A DNA stretch of 64,000 nucleotides from Pleurodeles waltl. Lineage: Eukaryota; Chordata; Amphibia; Caudata; Salamandridae. Shown here piece by piece: positions 23,296 through 36,600 of this stretch; the first letter of the stretch is position 1, and each line of letters starts with the position of its first letter. The DNA lies in the NCBI RefSeq assembly GCF_031143425.1, contig NC_090444.1, positions 61,561,533 to 61,625,532 on the forward strand, read 5' to 3'. The notes below the pieces were generated by a model. The model was not told where the DNA came from. It made no database searches and worked only from the letters and a program-made list of their open reading frames with translations. Made by a program: the position numbers and the translations under genes.

Positions 23296-23536
23296 GTACC
23301 TTTATTTTTAGTAACTCTGAGTAATGTGTTTTCTTATGATATTGTGCATATGATATAAGTGGTATAGTAGGAGCTTTGCATGTCTCCTAGTTCAGGCTAA
23401 GCTGCTTTGCCATAGCTACCTTCTATCAGCCTAAGCTGCTAGAAACACCTCTATTCTACTAATAAAGGATAACTGGACCTGGCACAGGGTGTAAATACCA
23501 CAGGGTGCCCACTATAAGCCAAGCCAGCCTCCTACA

Positions 23537-26500
23537 CTCATCACCAGTGCGGCAGCTCCACTGAAGGCACAGAGATCCACGTTACCAGAGCAGCAGCTCC
23601 ACTGAAGGCACAGAGATCCACGTCACCAGTGCGGTAGCTGCACTCAAGGCACAGAGATCCTCATCACCAGTGTGGCAGCTCCACTGACGGCACAGAGATC
23701 CACGTCACAGGTGCGGCAGCTCCTCTGACGGCACAGAGATCCACGTCACCAGTGCGGCAGCTCCACTGACGACACAGAGATCCACGTCACAGGTGCGGCA
23801 GCTCCACTGACGGCACAGAGATCCACGTCACCAGTGCGGCAGCTCCACTGAAAGCACAGAGATCCACGTTATCAGTGCGGAAGCTCCATTGACGGCACAG
23901 AGATCCATGTCACCAGTGTGGCGGCTCCACTGAAGGCACAGAGATCCACGTCACCAGTGCGGCGGCTCCACTGAAGGCACAGAGATCCACGTCACCAGTG
24001 CGGCGGCTCCACTGAAGGCTCAGAGATCCACGTCACCAGTGCGGCAGCTCCACTGCGACACAGAGATCCACGTCACTAGTGTGGCAGCTCCACTGAAGGC
24101 ACAGAGATCCACGTTATCAGTGCGGCAGCTCCACTGACGGCACAGAGATCCACGTCACCAGTGTGGCGGCTCCACTGAAGGCACAGAGATCCACGTCACC
24201 AGTGCGGCGGCTCCACTGAAGGCACAGAGATCCACATCACCAGTGCGGCGGCTCCACTGAAGGCTCAGAGATCCACGTCACCAGTGCGGCCAACTCCTCT
24301 GACGGCACAGAGATCCACGTCACAGGTGCGGCAGCTCCACTGACGGCACAGAGATCCATGTCACCAGTGCGGCAGCTCCACTGATGGCACAGAGATCCAT
24401 GTCACCAGTGCGGCAGCTCCTCTGACGGCACAGAGATCCACGTCACAGGTGCGGCAGCTCCACTGACGACACAGAGATCCACGTCACTAGTGTGGCAGCT
24501 CCACTGAAGGCACATAGATCCACGTCACTAGTGTGGCAGCTCCACTGAAGGCACAGAGATCCACGTTATCAGTGCGGCAGCTCCTCTGACGGCACAGAGA
24601 TCCACGTCACAGGTGCGGCAGCTCCACTGACGGCACAGAGATCCACGTCACCAGTGCGGCAGCTCCACTGAAGGCTCAGAGATCCACGTCACCAGTGCGG
24701 CAGCTCCACTGACGGCACAGAGATCCACGTCACAGGTGCGGCAGCTCCACTGACGGCACAGAGATCCATGTCACCAGTGCGGCAGCTCCTCTGACGGCAC
24801 AGAGATCCACATCACAGGTGCGGCAGCTCCACTGACGACACAGAGATCCACGTCACTAGTGTGGCAGCTCCACTGAAGGCACATAGATCCACGTCACTAG
24901 TGTGGCAGCTCCACTGAAGGCACAGTGATCCACGTAATCAGTGCGGCAGCTCCTCTGACGGCACAGAGATCCACGTCACAGGTGCGGCAGCTCCACTGAC
25001 GGCACAGAGATCCACGTCACCAGTGCGGCAGCTCCACTGAAGGCTCAGAGATCCATGTCACCAGTGCGGCAGCTCCACTGACGGCACAGAGATCCACGTC
25101 ACAGGTGCGGCAGCTCCACTGACGGCACAGAGATCCATGTCACCAGTGCGGCAGCTCCTCTGACGGCACAGAGATCCACGTCACAGGTGCGGCAGCTCCA
25201 CTGACGGCACAGAGATCCACGTCACAGGTGCGGCAGCTCCACTGACGACACAGAGATCCACGTCACTAGTGTGGCAGCTCCACTTAAGGCACAGAGATCC
25301 ACGTCACAGGTGCGGCAGCTCCACTGACGACACAGAGATCCACGTCACTAGTGTGGCAGCTCCACTGAAGGCACAGAGATCCACGTCACAGGTGCGGCAG
25401 CTCCACTGACGACACAGAGATCCACGTCACTAGTGTGGCAGCTCCACTGAAGGCACAGAGATCCACGTCACAGGTGCGGCAGCTCCACTGACGACACAGA
25501 GATCCACGTCACTAGTGTGGCAGCTCCACTGAAGGCACAGAGATCCACGTCACAGGTGCGGCAGCTCCACTGAAGGCACATAGATCCACGTCACTAGTGT
25601 GGCAGCTCCACTGAAGGCACAGAGATCCACGTTATCAGTGCGGCAGCTCCTCTGACGGCACAGAGATCCACGTCACAGGTGCGGCAGCTCCACTGACGGC
25701 ACAGAGATCCACGTCACCAGTGCGGCAGCTCCACTGAAGGCTCAGAGATCCACGTCACCAGTGCGGCAGCTCCACTGATGGCACAGAGATCCACGTCACA
25801 GGTGCGGCAGCTCCACTGACGGCACAGAGATCCATGTCACCAGTGCGGCAGCTCCTCTGACGGCACAGAGATCCACATCACAGGTGCGGCAGCTCCACTG
25901 ACGACACAGAGATCCACGTCACTAGTGTGGCAGCTCCACTGAAGGCACATAGATCCACGTCACTAGTGTGGCAGCTCCACTGAAGGCACAGTGATCCACG
26001 TTATCAGTGCGGCAGCTCCTCTGACGGCACAGAGATCCACGTCACAGGTGCGGCAGCTCCACTGACGGCACAGAGATCCACGTCACCAGTGCGGCAGCTC
26101 CACTGAAGGCTCAGAGATCCATGTCACCAGTGCGGCAGCTCCACTGACGGCACAGAGATCCACGTCACAGGTGCGGCAGCTCCACTGACGGCACAGAGAT
26201 CCATGTCACCAGTGCGGCAGCTCCTCTGACGGCACAGAGATCCACGTCACAGGTGCGGCAGGTCCACTGACGGCACAGAGATCCACGTCACAGGTGCGGC
26301 AGCTCCACTGACAACACAGAGATCCACGTCACTAGTGTGGCAGCTCCACTTAAGGCACAGAGATCCACGTCACAGGTGCGGCAGCTCCACTGACGACACA
26401 GAGATCCACGTCACTAGTGTGGCAGCTCCACTGAAGGCACAGAGATCCACGTCACAGGTGCGGCAGCTCCACTGACGACACAGAGATCCACGTCACTAGT

Positions 26501-27478
26501 GTGGCAGCTCCACTGAAGGCACAGAGATCCACGTCACAGGTGCAGCAGCTCCACTGACGACACAGAGATCCACGTCACTAGTGTGGCAGCTCCACTGAAG
26601 GCACAGAGATCCACGTCACAGGTGCGGCAGCTCCACTGACGGCACAGAGATCCACGTCACCAGTGTGGCGGCTCCACTGAAGGCTCAGAGATCCACGTCA
26701 CCAGTGCGGCAGCTCCTCTGACGGCACAGAGATCCATGTCACTAGTGTGGCAGCTCCACTGAAGGCACAGAGATCCACGTCACAGGTGCGGCAGCTCCAC
26801 TGACGACACAGAGATCCACGTCACTAGTGTGGCAGCTCCACTGAAGGCTCAGAAATCCACGGCACCAGTGCGGCAGCTCCTCTGAAGGCACAGAGATCCA
26901 CGTCACAGGTGCGGCAGCTCCACTGACGACACAGAGATCCATATCACCAGTGCGGCAGCTCCACTGAAGGCACAGAGATCCACGTCACCACTGCCGCGGC
27001 TTCACTGACGGCACAGAGATCCACGTCACCAGTGCGGCCACTTCACTGAAGGCACAGAGATCCACATCACCAGTGCGGCCGCTTCACTGAAGGCACAGAG
27101 ATCCACATCACCAGTGCGGCCGCTTCACTGAAGGCACAGAGATCCTCATCACCAGTGCGGCGGCTTCACTGACGGCACAGAGATCCACGTCACCAGTGCG
27201 GCAGCTCCACTGAAGGCACAGAGATCCACGTCACCACTGCCGCGGCTTCACTGACGGCACAGAGATCCACGTCACCAGTGCGACCACTTCACTGACGGCA
27301 CAGAGATCCACGTCACCAGTGCGGCCACTTCACTGACGGCACAGAGATCCACGTCACCAGTGCGGCCGCTTCACTGAAGGCACAGAGATCCACATCACCA
27401 CTGCGGCGGCTTCACTGACGGCACAGAGATCCACATCACCAGTGCGGCCGCTTCACTGACGGCACAGAGATCCATGTC
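23537..27478 (+). repeat. 41-bp minisatellite, main array, about 96 copies
   Basis: The monomer is 'ggcacagagatccacgtcac' followed by 'cagtgcggcagctccactga' plus one base, 41 bp in all. Variants (CACAGGTGCGG, CTAGTGTGG, CCTCTGACGG) alternate and give an 82-bp dimer in 25200-25560 and 26380-26640. A higher-order unit of 1,066 bp (26 monomers) is duplicated in tandem at about 24500-26632. The right end uses a 'cggccgcttcactga' variant. Confidence 0.95.
24500..26632 (+). repeat. 1,066-bp higher-order unit, two tandem copies
   Basis: Rare variants recur exactly 1,066 bp apart: 'cacatagatc' at 24511/25577 and 24880/25946, 'cacagtgatc' at 24921/25987, and 'cacttaagg' at 25281/26347. 1,066 is 26 x 41. 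Limits are placed where the pairing of variants stops. Confidence 0.85.
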
Positions 27479-27958
27479 AGGCAGGCAGGGATCTCTATAC
27501 CGGTCAGGTGTTCCTTCACCTAGGGAGGAAAAGCCGTAGCCCCCGCTGACCTGACACCCTGGCGGGCCTCCTGCCCTATTCTAAATGAATTCTCATGATA
27601 CAAGCTGCCAGCCGTAGAGCCTTGTAATGAGACAAAGCATAAACTCAGCTCTCTGATTCAAAGCCTCTTCTCCAGTCACCTATTATTTGCAGCATATTGT
27701 TCTTCAGAAGTTGTTACTCTCTCTTGACTTTCTTCCAAGCCACCTACTGCCTCCTCTGCCATCTGTGCTAGATCACTTAAGTCATAGACAGGCCATCTGC
27801 AGAAGAGACTGAGCTGGCAAGTTTTAGAATTCTGATGCCCTACTTTGGGATTCTTTGCCTGCTGAAGCAGTAGGCCCATGGGGAAGGACCTGTGGCCTCT
27901 GGTGGCTAACAATGAGGTGTCTTACTAACACGCTGACAGCTCAAAGGCAGGATGGTCG
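27479..27958. other. Unassigned spacer between two minisatellites
   Basis: About 480 bp with no recognised element. The minus-strand open frame at 27676-27912 has no recognisable family. A GC-rich patch near 27500-27580 contains 'ggtcaggtgt' and 'tgacctgacacc', which are partly inverted. Confidence 0.4.
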
Positions 27959-30115
27959 ACAGGAGACCTCTAGTTCAGATGAAGGTCAGTTCCTGGTTTC
28001 TCTACCTCCACTGCAGCTATGAATCCATAGACAGGGACATGTGACCTCTGGAAGGGGACCCAGGAGCTTCAGGTGATTCGGATAAAGGCCAGTTCCTTCC
28101 AGTGCTTAATTTGTAAATCAAAATGTGCCGGTGCCCAAAGCTCTTCTCTTAAACATGCGTCTGCTGCAATTAAGTGTGTGAGCACAGAATACTGAGGCAG
28201 CGTAAACCTGAAGCCATCTCGGGCTCTTTAATTCATTTACAGCCACTCCCTGCCCCTCAGCTTACTCTTGCAACTTTCTGCCTTTGTGACACTTTTTCGT
28301 TTTTCTCTTCCTCTGTCTTTCCCTTATGTGTCCTTTCGTCACACTAAATACTTGAGGCACAAAAATAAGTACAGGTCCTCAAAAATAAGTGCCAGTGCCC
28401 TGCACCGGAAAACACTGGCTCAAATTAAGCACTGGTTCCTTGTTTCGCTGTCTATTCTGCAGACAAGGATCTGGGGCCTGTAGAAGGATGACCTTGAAGC
28501 TCCATGTGATTCTGTTTAAGGACTGTTCCTTGTATCCTTGTCTATCCTGCAGACATAGATGTGTGATCTCTAGAAAGGTGGCTAAAAAAACCTCCAGCAC
28601 ATTCAGTTTAAGGTCTGTTCCTTGTATCCTTGCCTATCCTGCAGCTGTGATTTCATAGACAAGGATGTGGGGCCTGTAGAAGGTGACCTTGAAGCTCCAT
28701 CGCATTCAGTTTAAGGTCAGTTCCTTGTATCCTTGTTCTTGCTGTAGCTCTCTCTGTGGTAAAGGACATGTGGCCTGTAGAAGGGTGACCTTGAAGCTCT
28801 ATCTGTTTGAGCTTAAGGTCAGTGCTGTGTACCCTTGTCTATTAACCAACTGTGATTTCATAGAGAAAGATGTGTGACCTCTGGAAGGGCGACCAGAAGC
28901 TCCGTGTGATTCTGGTTAAGGTCGTTTCCTTGCATTAGTGTCCTTGACCTAGCTGTATCTCCTTGGTAAAGGATGTGGGGCCTGTAGATGGTGACAGGAG
29001 CTCCATCTCTTTCAATTTAGGGTTAGTTCCCTGTATCCTTGTCTAGTCTACAGCTGTGATGTCCTAGCAAGGATTTGGGACCTCTAGAAGGGTGAACAGA
29101 AGCTCCACCTCTTCCAGTTTAATGTCAGTTCCTTGTATCTTTGTCCTTGCCGTAGCTGTGTCTCTATGGTCAAGGATCTGGGTCCTGTAGAAGGTGACCT
29201 TGAAGCTCCATCTGTTTCATTTTAAGGTTAGTTCCTTGTATCGTTGTCTATCCTGTATGTGCCTCTATAGTGAAGGACGTATGAGCTCTGGAAGGGTGAC
29301 CAGAAACGTCATCTCTTCCAGTTTAAGGTCAGTTCCTTGCAATCTTGTCCTTTCCGTAGCTGTGTTTCTATGCTCAAGGATCTGGGGCCTGTAGAAGGTG
29401 ACCTTGAAGCTCCATGTGTTTCACTTTAAGGTCAGTTCCTTGTATCCTTGTCTATCCTGTAGCTGTGTTTCTATGGTAAAGGACGTGTGGCCTGTAGAAG
29501 GTGACCTTGAAGCTCCACCTCTTCCCGTTTAAGGTCAGTTCCTTGCATTCCTGTCCTCGCTGTATCCGTGTTTCTATGGTGACGGACGTATGACCTCTGG
29601 AAGGGTGACCATCTCTTCCAGTTTAATGTCAGTTCCTTGTATCTTTGTCCTTGCCGTAGCTGTATCTCTATGGTCAAGGATCTGGGGCCTGTAGACGGTG
29701 ACCTTGAAGCTCCATGTGTTTCACTTTAAGGCCAGTTCCTTGTATCCTTCTGTATCCTGTATGTGCCTCTATAGTGAAGGACGTATGAGCTCTGGAAGGG
29801 TGACCAGAAACGTCATCTCTTCCAGTTTAAGGTCAGTTCCGTGTATCCTTGTCTCTCCTGTAGCTGTGTTTCTATGGTAAAGGACTAGTGGGGGTGTAGA
29901 AGGTGGCCTTGAAGCTCCACCTCTTCCGGTTTAAGGTCAGTTCCTTGCATTCTTGTCATCGCTGTATCTGTGATTCTATGGTGAAGGACGTATGACCTCT
30001 GGAAGGGTGACCTGAATCTCCATCTATTCCAGTTTAAGGTCAGTTCCTTGTAGCCTTGTCTACTCTGTATGTGTCTCTATGTCGAAGGAGCCCGGAAGCT
30101 CCGCCTCTTTGAGGT
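27959..30115 (+). repeat. About 103-bp satellite, roughly 18 copies
   Basis: Monomers carry 'aaggtcagttccttgtatcc', 'tgtctatcctgtagctgtg', 'ggcctgtagaaggtgacc' and 'ttgaagctccatc'. 'gtcagttcct' at 29328, 29431 and 29534 gives 103-bp spacing; other units are 95-110 bp. It is interrupted by a hAT-like MITE at 28100-28434. A lone related segment lies at 46960-47100. Confidence 0.9.
28100..28434. mobile_element. hAT-like MITE (335 bp) with 8-bp target duplication
   Basis: The ends are 'cagtgcttaatttgtaa' and 'caaattaagcactg', which are inverted. The flanks are GTTCCTTC (28092-28099) and GTTCCTTG (28435-28442), a 7/8 match, and the target is the 'cagttccttg' part of the 103-bp monomer. No transposase is present. 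It is related to 15902-16265. Confidence 0.85.
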
Positions 30116-30696
30116 CCGGGTCAGTCACTGGTGCCTCCCTGCCAGGCTCCAGCATTGGCACAGGGCCGGGCTCGGTGGCCTCTCCTAGGTTGGCTGAGTG
30201 GCTCTCTGCCACCCTCGCACCCTGTGCAGCCTCACGGGCTCTGGGCTCCTGGTGATGCCCACCCGTGGATCCGGGCCCAGAGAGGGCACAGAGCGGAGGC
30301 AGGAGGCTGGCACCGAGGAGCAGGGAGTGAAAAACATCCCATTACTCAGCAGCCCAGCAGCTGCCACATTTGCATTTCCCGTCCTTGCAAACAAGAAGGG
30401 ACTTGTTTTTCTACATTTCCCGAGAGATGCTCTTTTAACCCCCTCCTTGCCTGACTCCGGGTGGGCATGCTGCAGATGGCAGTGCAGGGGCCTCAGCTCT
30501 CCACGTGGCCTGTCCACGGGACGCACGTGAGTCAGACGTGCCAGGCCCCCCACTCCGCCCCCCACCGCCCCCCCCCCCCCGTCCCCCTTTCTTTTAGCCA
30601 AAGAAACAGTTCAGGTGGACCTGCAGTCTCCCGTGGCCAAGCCTGTGCTCTTGTGACCACAGAGGTCATTGAGCAGACTCCTCCAGATATTATCAG
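30116..30696. other. GC-rich spacer between the 103-bp and 36-bp arrays
   Basis: About 580 bp of non-tandem, GC-rich sequence with several CpGs, an octamer ATTTGCAT near 30369, and a run of 13 C at 30568-30580. Open frames on both strands (for example 30185-30601 on the minus strand) are low-complexity Pro/Gly/Arg-rich and carry no recognisable domain. Confidence 0.45.
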
Positions 30697-33600
30697 AGAG
30701 TTCACTATACTGACTCAAGCACTCACAATCAGAGTTCACTATACTGACTCAAGCACTCTCAATCACAGAGTTCACTATACAGTTCACTATACTGACTCAA
30801 GCACTCCCAATCACAGAGTTCACTATACAGTTCACTATACTGACTCAAGCACTCCCAATCACAGAGTTCACTATACTGACTCAAGCACTCACAGTCACAT
30901 AGTTCACTATACTGACTCGAGCACTCACAGTCACATAGTTCACTATACTGACTCACACACTCACAGAGTTCACTATACTGACTCGAGCACTCACTGTCAC
31001 AGAGTTCACTATACTGACTCAAGCACTCACAGTCACAGAGTTCACTATACTGACCCAAGCACCCCTATTCTGACTCAAGCACTCACAATCAGAGTTAACT
31101 ATACTGTCTCAAGCACCACTATACTGACTCAAGCACTCTCAATCAGAGTTCACTATACTGACTCGAGCACTCACAGTCACAGAGCTCACTATACTGTCTC
31201 AAGCACTCACAGTCGCAGAGTTCACTATACGGTCTTGAGCACTCACTGTCACGGAGTTCACTATACTGAGTCAAGCACTCTCAATCAGAGTTCACTGTAC
31301 TGACTCAAGCACTCTCAATCAGAGTTCACTATACTGACTCGAGCACTCACAGTCACAGAGTTCACTATACTGACTCAAGCCCTCCCAATCACAAAGTTCA
31401 CTATACTGACTCAAGCCCTCCCGATCACAGAGTTCACTATACTGATTCAAGCAACACTATACTGACGCGAGCACCACTATACTGTCTCAAGCACTCACAG
31501 TCATAGAGTTCACTATACTGACTCAACCACTCACAGTCAGAGTTCACTATACTGACTCAAGCACTCCCAATCACAGAGTTCAATATACTGACTCAAGCAC
31601 CACTATACTGACTCAAGCACTCACAATCAGAGTTCAAAATAGTGTCTCAAGCACCACTATACTGACTCAAGCACTCCCAATCAGAGTTCACTATACTGAC
31701 TCAAGCACTCACAGTCACAGTGTTCACTATACTGACTCAAGCACTCCCAATCACAGAGTTCACTATACTGACTCAAGCCCTCACAGTCACAGAGTTAACT
31801 ATGCTGACTCGAGCACTCCCAATCACAGAGTTCACTATACTGACTCGAGCACTCACATTCACATAGTTCACTATACTGACTCGAGCACTCACAGTCACAG
31901 AGTTCACTATACGGTCTCAAGCACTCACTGACAGAGAGTTCACTATACTGACTCTAGCACTCACAGTCACAGAGTTCACTATACGGTCTCAAGCACTCAC
32001 TGTCACAGAGTTCACTATACTGACTCAAGCATCACTATACTGACTCAAGCACCACTATACTGTCTCAAGCACTCACAGTCACAGAGTTCATTATACTGAC
32101 TCAACCACTCACAGTCACAGAGTTCACTATACTGACTCAAGCACTCCCAATCACAGAGTTCACTATACTGACTCAAGCACCACTATACTGACTCAAGCAC
32201 TCACAGTCAGAGTTCACTATAGTGTCTCAAGCACCACTATACTGACTCAAGCACTCCCAATCAGAGTTCACTATACTGACTCAAGCACTCACAGTCACAG
32301 TTTTCACTATACTGACTCAAGCACTCCCAATCACAGAGTTCACTATACTGACTCAAACACTCCCAATCACAGAGTTCACTATACTGACACAAGCACTCCC
32401 AGTCACAGAGTTCACTATACTGACTCAAGCAGTCACAGAGTTCACTATACTGACTCAAGCACTCCCAATCACAGAGTTCACTATACTGACTCGAGTACTC
32501 ACAGTCACAGAGTTCACTATACAGTCTCAAGCACTCACTGTCACAGAGTTCATGATACTGACTCGAGCACTCACAGTCACAGAGTTCACTATACTGTCTC
32601 AAGCACTCACTGTCACAGAGTTCACTATACTGACTCAAGCACCACTATACTGACTCAAGCACTCTCAGAGTTCACTATACTGACTCAAGCGCTCACAGTC
32701 ACAGAGTTCACTATACTGACTCAAGCACTCCCAATCACAGAGTTCACTATACTGACTCACGCACTCAGAGAGTTCACTATACTGACTCAAGCACTCCCAA
32801 TCACAGAGTTCACTATACTGACTCACGCACTCACAGTCACAGAGTTACCTGTACTGACTCAAGCACTAACAGTCACAGAGTTCACTATACTGTCTCAAGC
32901 AGTCACAGAGTTCACTATACGGTCTCAAGCACTCACTGTCACAGAGTTCACTATACTGACTCAAGCACTCACAGTCACAGAGTTCACTATACTGACTCAA
33001 GCACTCACAGAGTTCACTATACGGTCTCAAGCACTCACAGAGTTCACTATACTGACTCAGTCACTCCCAATCACAGAGTTCACTATACAGTTCACTATAC
33101 TGACTCAAGCACTCCCAATCACAGAGTTCACTATACTGACTCAAGCACTCACAGTCACATAGTTCACTATACTGACTCGAGCACTTACAGTCACATAGTT
33201 CACTATACTGACTCACACACTCACAGAGTTCACTATACTGACTCAAGCACTCACTGTCACAGAGTTCACTATACTGACTCAAGCACTCACAGTCACAGAG
33301 TTCACTATACTGACCCAAGCACCCCTATACTGACTCAAGCACTCACAATCAGAGTTAACTATACTGTCTCAAGCACCACTATACTGACTCAAGCACTCTC
33401 AATCAGAGTTCACTATACTGACTCGAGCACTCACAGTCACAGAGCTCACTATACTGTCTCAAGCACTCACAGTCGCAGAGTTCACTATACGGTCTCGAGC
33501 ACTCACTGTCACGGAGTTCACTATACTGAGTCAAGCACTCTCAATCAGAGTTCACTGTACTGACTCAAGCACTCTCAATCAGAGTTCACTATACTGACTC

Positions 33601-36600
33601 GAGCACTCACAGTCACAGAGTTCATTATACTGACTCAAGCCCTCCCGATCACAGAGTTCACTATACTGATTCAAGCAACACTATACTGACGCGAGCACCA
33701 CTATACTGTCTCAAGCACTCACAGTCATAGAGTTCACTATACTGACTCAACCACTCACAGTCACAGAGTTCACTATACTGACTCAAGCACTCCCAATCAC
33801 AGAGTTCACTATACTGACTCAAGCACCACTATACTGACTCAAGTACTCACAATCAGAGTTCACTATAGTGTCTCAAGCACCACTATACTGACTCAAGCAC
33901 TCCCAATCAGAGTTCACTATACTGACTCAAACACTCACAGTCACAGTGTTCACTATACTGACTCAAGCACTCCCAATCACAGAGTTCATTATACTGACTC
34001 AAGCCCTCACAGTCACAGAGTTCACTATGCTGACTCGAGCACTCCCAATCACAGAGTTCACTATACTGACTCGAGCACTCACATTCACATAGTTCACTAT
34101 ACTGACTCGAACACTCACAGTCACAGAGTTCACTATACTGTCTCAAGCACTCACTGACAGAGAGTTCACTATACTGACTCCAGCACTCACAGTCACAGAG
34201 TTCACTATACGGTCTCAAGCACTCACTGTCACAGAGTTCACTATACTGACTCAAGCATCACTATACTGACTCAAGCACCACTATACTGTCTCAAGCACTC
34301 ACAGTCACAGAGTTCATTATACTGACTCAACCACTCACAGTCACAGAGTTCACTATACTGACTCAAGCACTCCCAATCACAGAGTTCACTATACTGACTC
34401 ACGCACTCACAGTCACAGAGTTACCTGTACTGACTCAAGCACTAACAGTCCCAGAGTTCACTATACTGTCTCAAGCAGTCACAGAGTTCACTATACGGTC
34501 TCAAGCACTCACTGTCACAGAGTTCACTATACTGACTCAAGCACTCACAGTCACAGAGTTCACTATACTGATTCAAGCACTCACAGAGTTCACTATACGG
34601 TCTCAAGCACTCACAGAGTTCACTATACTGACTCAGTCACTCCCAATCACAGAGTTCACTATACAGTTCACTATACTGACTCAAGCACTCCCAATCACAG
34701 AGTTCACTATACTGACTCAAGCACTCACAGTCACATAGTTCACTATACTGACTCACACACTCACAGAGTTCACTATACTGACTCGAGCACTCACTGTCAC
34801 AGAGTTCACTATACTGACTCAAGCACTCACAGTCACAGAGTTCACTATACTGACCCAAGCACCCCTATACTGACTCAAGCACTCACAATCAGAGTTAACT
34901 ATACTGTCTCAAGCACCACTATACTGACTCAAGCACTCTCAATCAGAGTTCACTATACTGACTCGAGCACTCACAGTCACAGAGCTCACTATACTGTCTC
35001 AAGCACTCACAGTCGCAGAGTTCACTATACGGTCTCGAGCACTCACTGTCACGGAGTTCACTATACTGAGTCAAGCACTCTCAATCAGAGTTCACTGTAC
35101 TGACTCAAGCACTCTCAATCAGAGTTCACTATACTGACTCGAGCACTCACAGTCACAGAGTTCAGTATACGGTCTCAAGCACTCACTGACAGAGAGTTCA
35201 CTATACTGACTCTAGCACTCACAGTCACAGAGTTCACTATACGGTCTCAACCACTCACAGTCACAGAGTTCACTATACTGACTCAAGCACTCCCAATCAC
35301 AGAGTTCACTATACTGACTCAAGCACCACTATACTGACTCAAGCACTCACAATCAGAGTTCACTATAGTGTCTCAAGCACCACTATACTGACTCAAGCAC
35401 TCCCAATCAGAGTTCACTATACTGACTCAAGCCCTCACAGTCACAGTGTTCACTATACTGACTCAAGCACTCCCAATCACAGAGTTCACTATACTGACTC
35501 AAGCCCTCACAGTCACAGAGTTCACTATGCTGACTCGAGCACTCCCAATCACAGAGTTCACTATACTGACTCTAGCACTCACAGTCACAGAGTTTAGTAT
35601 ACGGTCTCAAGCAATCACTGACAGAGAGTTCACTATACTGACTCTAGCACTCACAGTCACAGAGTTCACTATACGGTCTCAAGCACTCACTGTCACAGAG
35701 TTCACTATACTGACTCAAGCATCACTATACTGACTCAAGCACCACTATACTGTCTCAAGCACTCACAGTCACAGAGTTCATTATACTGACTCAACCACTC
35801 ACACTCACAGAGTTCACTATACTGACTCAAGCACTCCCAATCACACAGTTCACTATACTGACTCACGCACTCACAGTCACAGAGTTACCTGTACTGACTC
35901 AAGCAGTAACAGTCACAGAGTTCACTATACTGTCTCAAGCAGTCACAGAGTTCACTATACGGTCTCAAGCACTCACTGTCACAGAGTTCACTATACTAAC
36001 TCAAGCACTCACAGTCACAGAGTTCACTATACTGACTCAAGCACTCCCAATCACAGAGTTCACTATACTGATTCAAGCACTCACAGAGTTCACTATACGG
36101 TCTCAAGCACTCACAGAGTTCACTATACTGACTCAGTCACTCCCAATCACAGAGTTCACTATACAGTTCACTATACTGACTCAAGCACTCCCAATCAGAG
36201 TTCACTATACTGACTCAAGCACTCACAGTCACAGTGTTCACTATACTGACTCAAGCACTCCCAATCACAGAGTTCACTATACTGACTCAAGCCCTCACAG
36301 AGTTCACTATGCTGACTCGAGCACTCCCAATCACAGAGTTCACTATACTGACTCGAGCACTCACATTCACATAGTTCACTATACTGACTCGAGCACTCAC
36401 AGTCACAGAGTTCACTATACGGTCTCAAGCACTCACTGACAGAGAGTTCACTATACTGACTCTAGCACTCACAGTCACAGAGTTCACTATACGGTCTCAA
36501 GCACTCACTGTCACAGATTTCACTATACTGACTCAAGCATCACTATACCGACTCAAGCACCACTATACTGTCTCAAGCACTCACAGTCACAGAGTTCATT

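Larger units (their letters stand above)
20548..23536 (+). mobile_element. LTR-B copy 1: solo LTR, 2,989 bp, CTCAT target duplication
   Basis: It starts TGTAGGAAAGTACC and ends CAGCCTCCTACA, giving TG...CA ends with a 7-bp inverted terminus (TGTAGGA/TCCTACA). CTCAT lies directly on both sides (20543-20547 and 23537-23541), a 5-bp target duplication of LTR retrotransposon type. It is inserted in the 41-bp minisatellite. It aligns end to end with 41063-44030. No internal coding region is present, so it is a solo LTR left by LTR-LTR recombination. It carries conserved hairpins, CCAAT and TATA-like boxes, a splice-donor-like site and AATAAA, listed separately. Confidence 0.9.

Noticed and set aside
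30461..31303. 280-residue His/Ser/Thr-rich frame, and similar frames of 90-250 residues on both strands up to 40950
   Set aside because: They follow from a 36-bp repeat whose period is divisible by 3. Frames are open on both strands at once, break at every indel, and have no start, splice or domain context.
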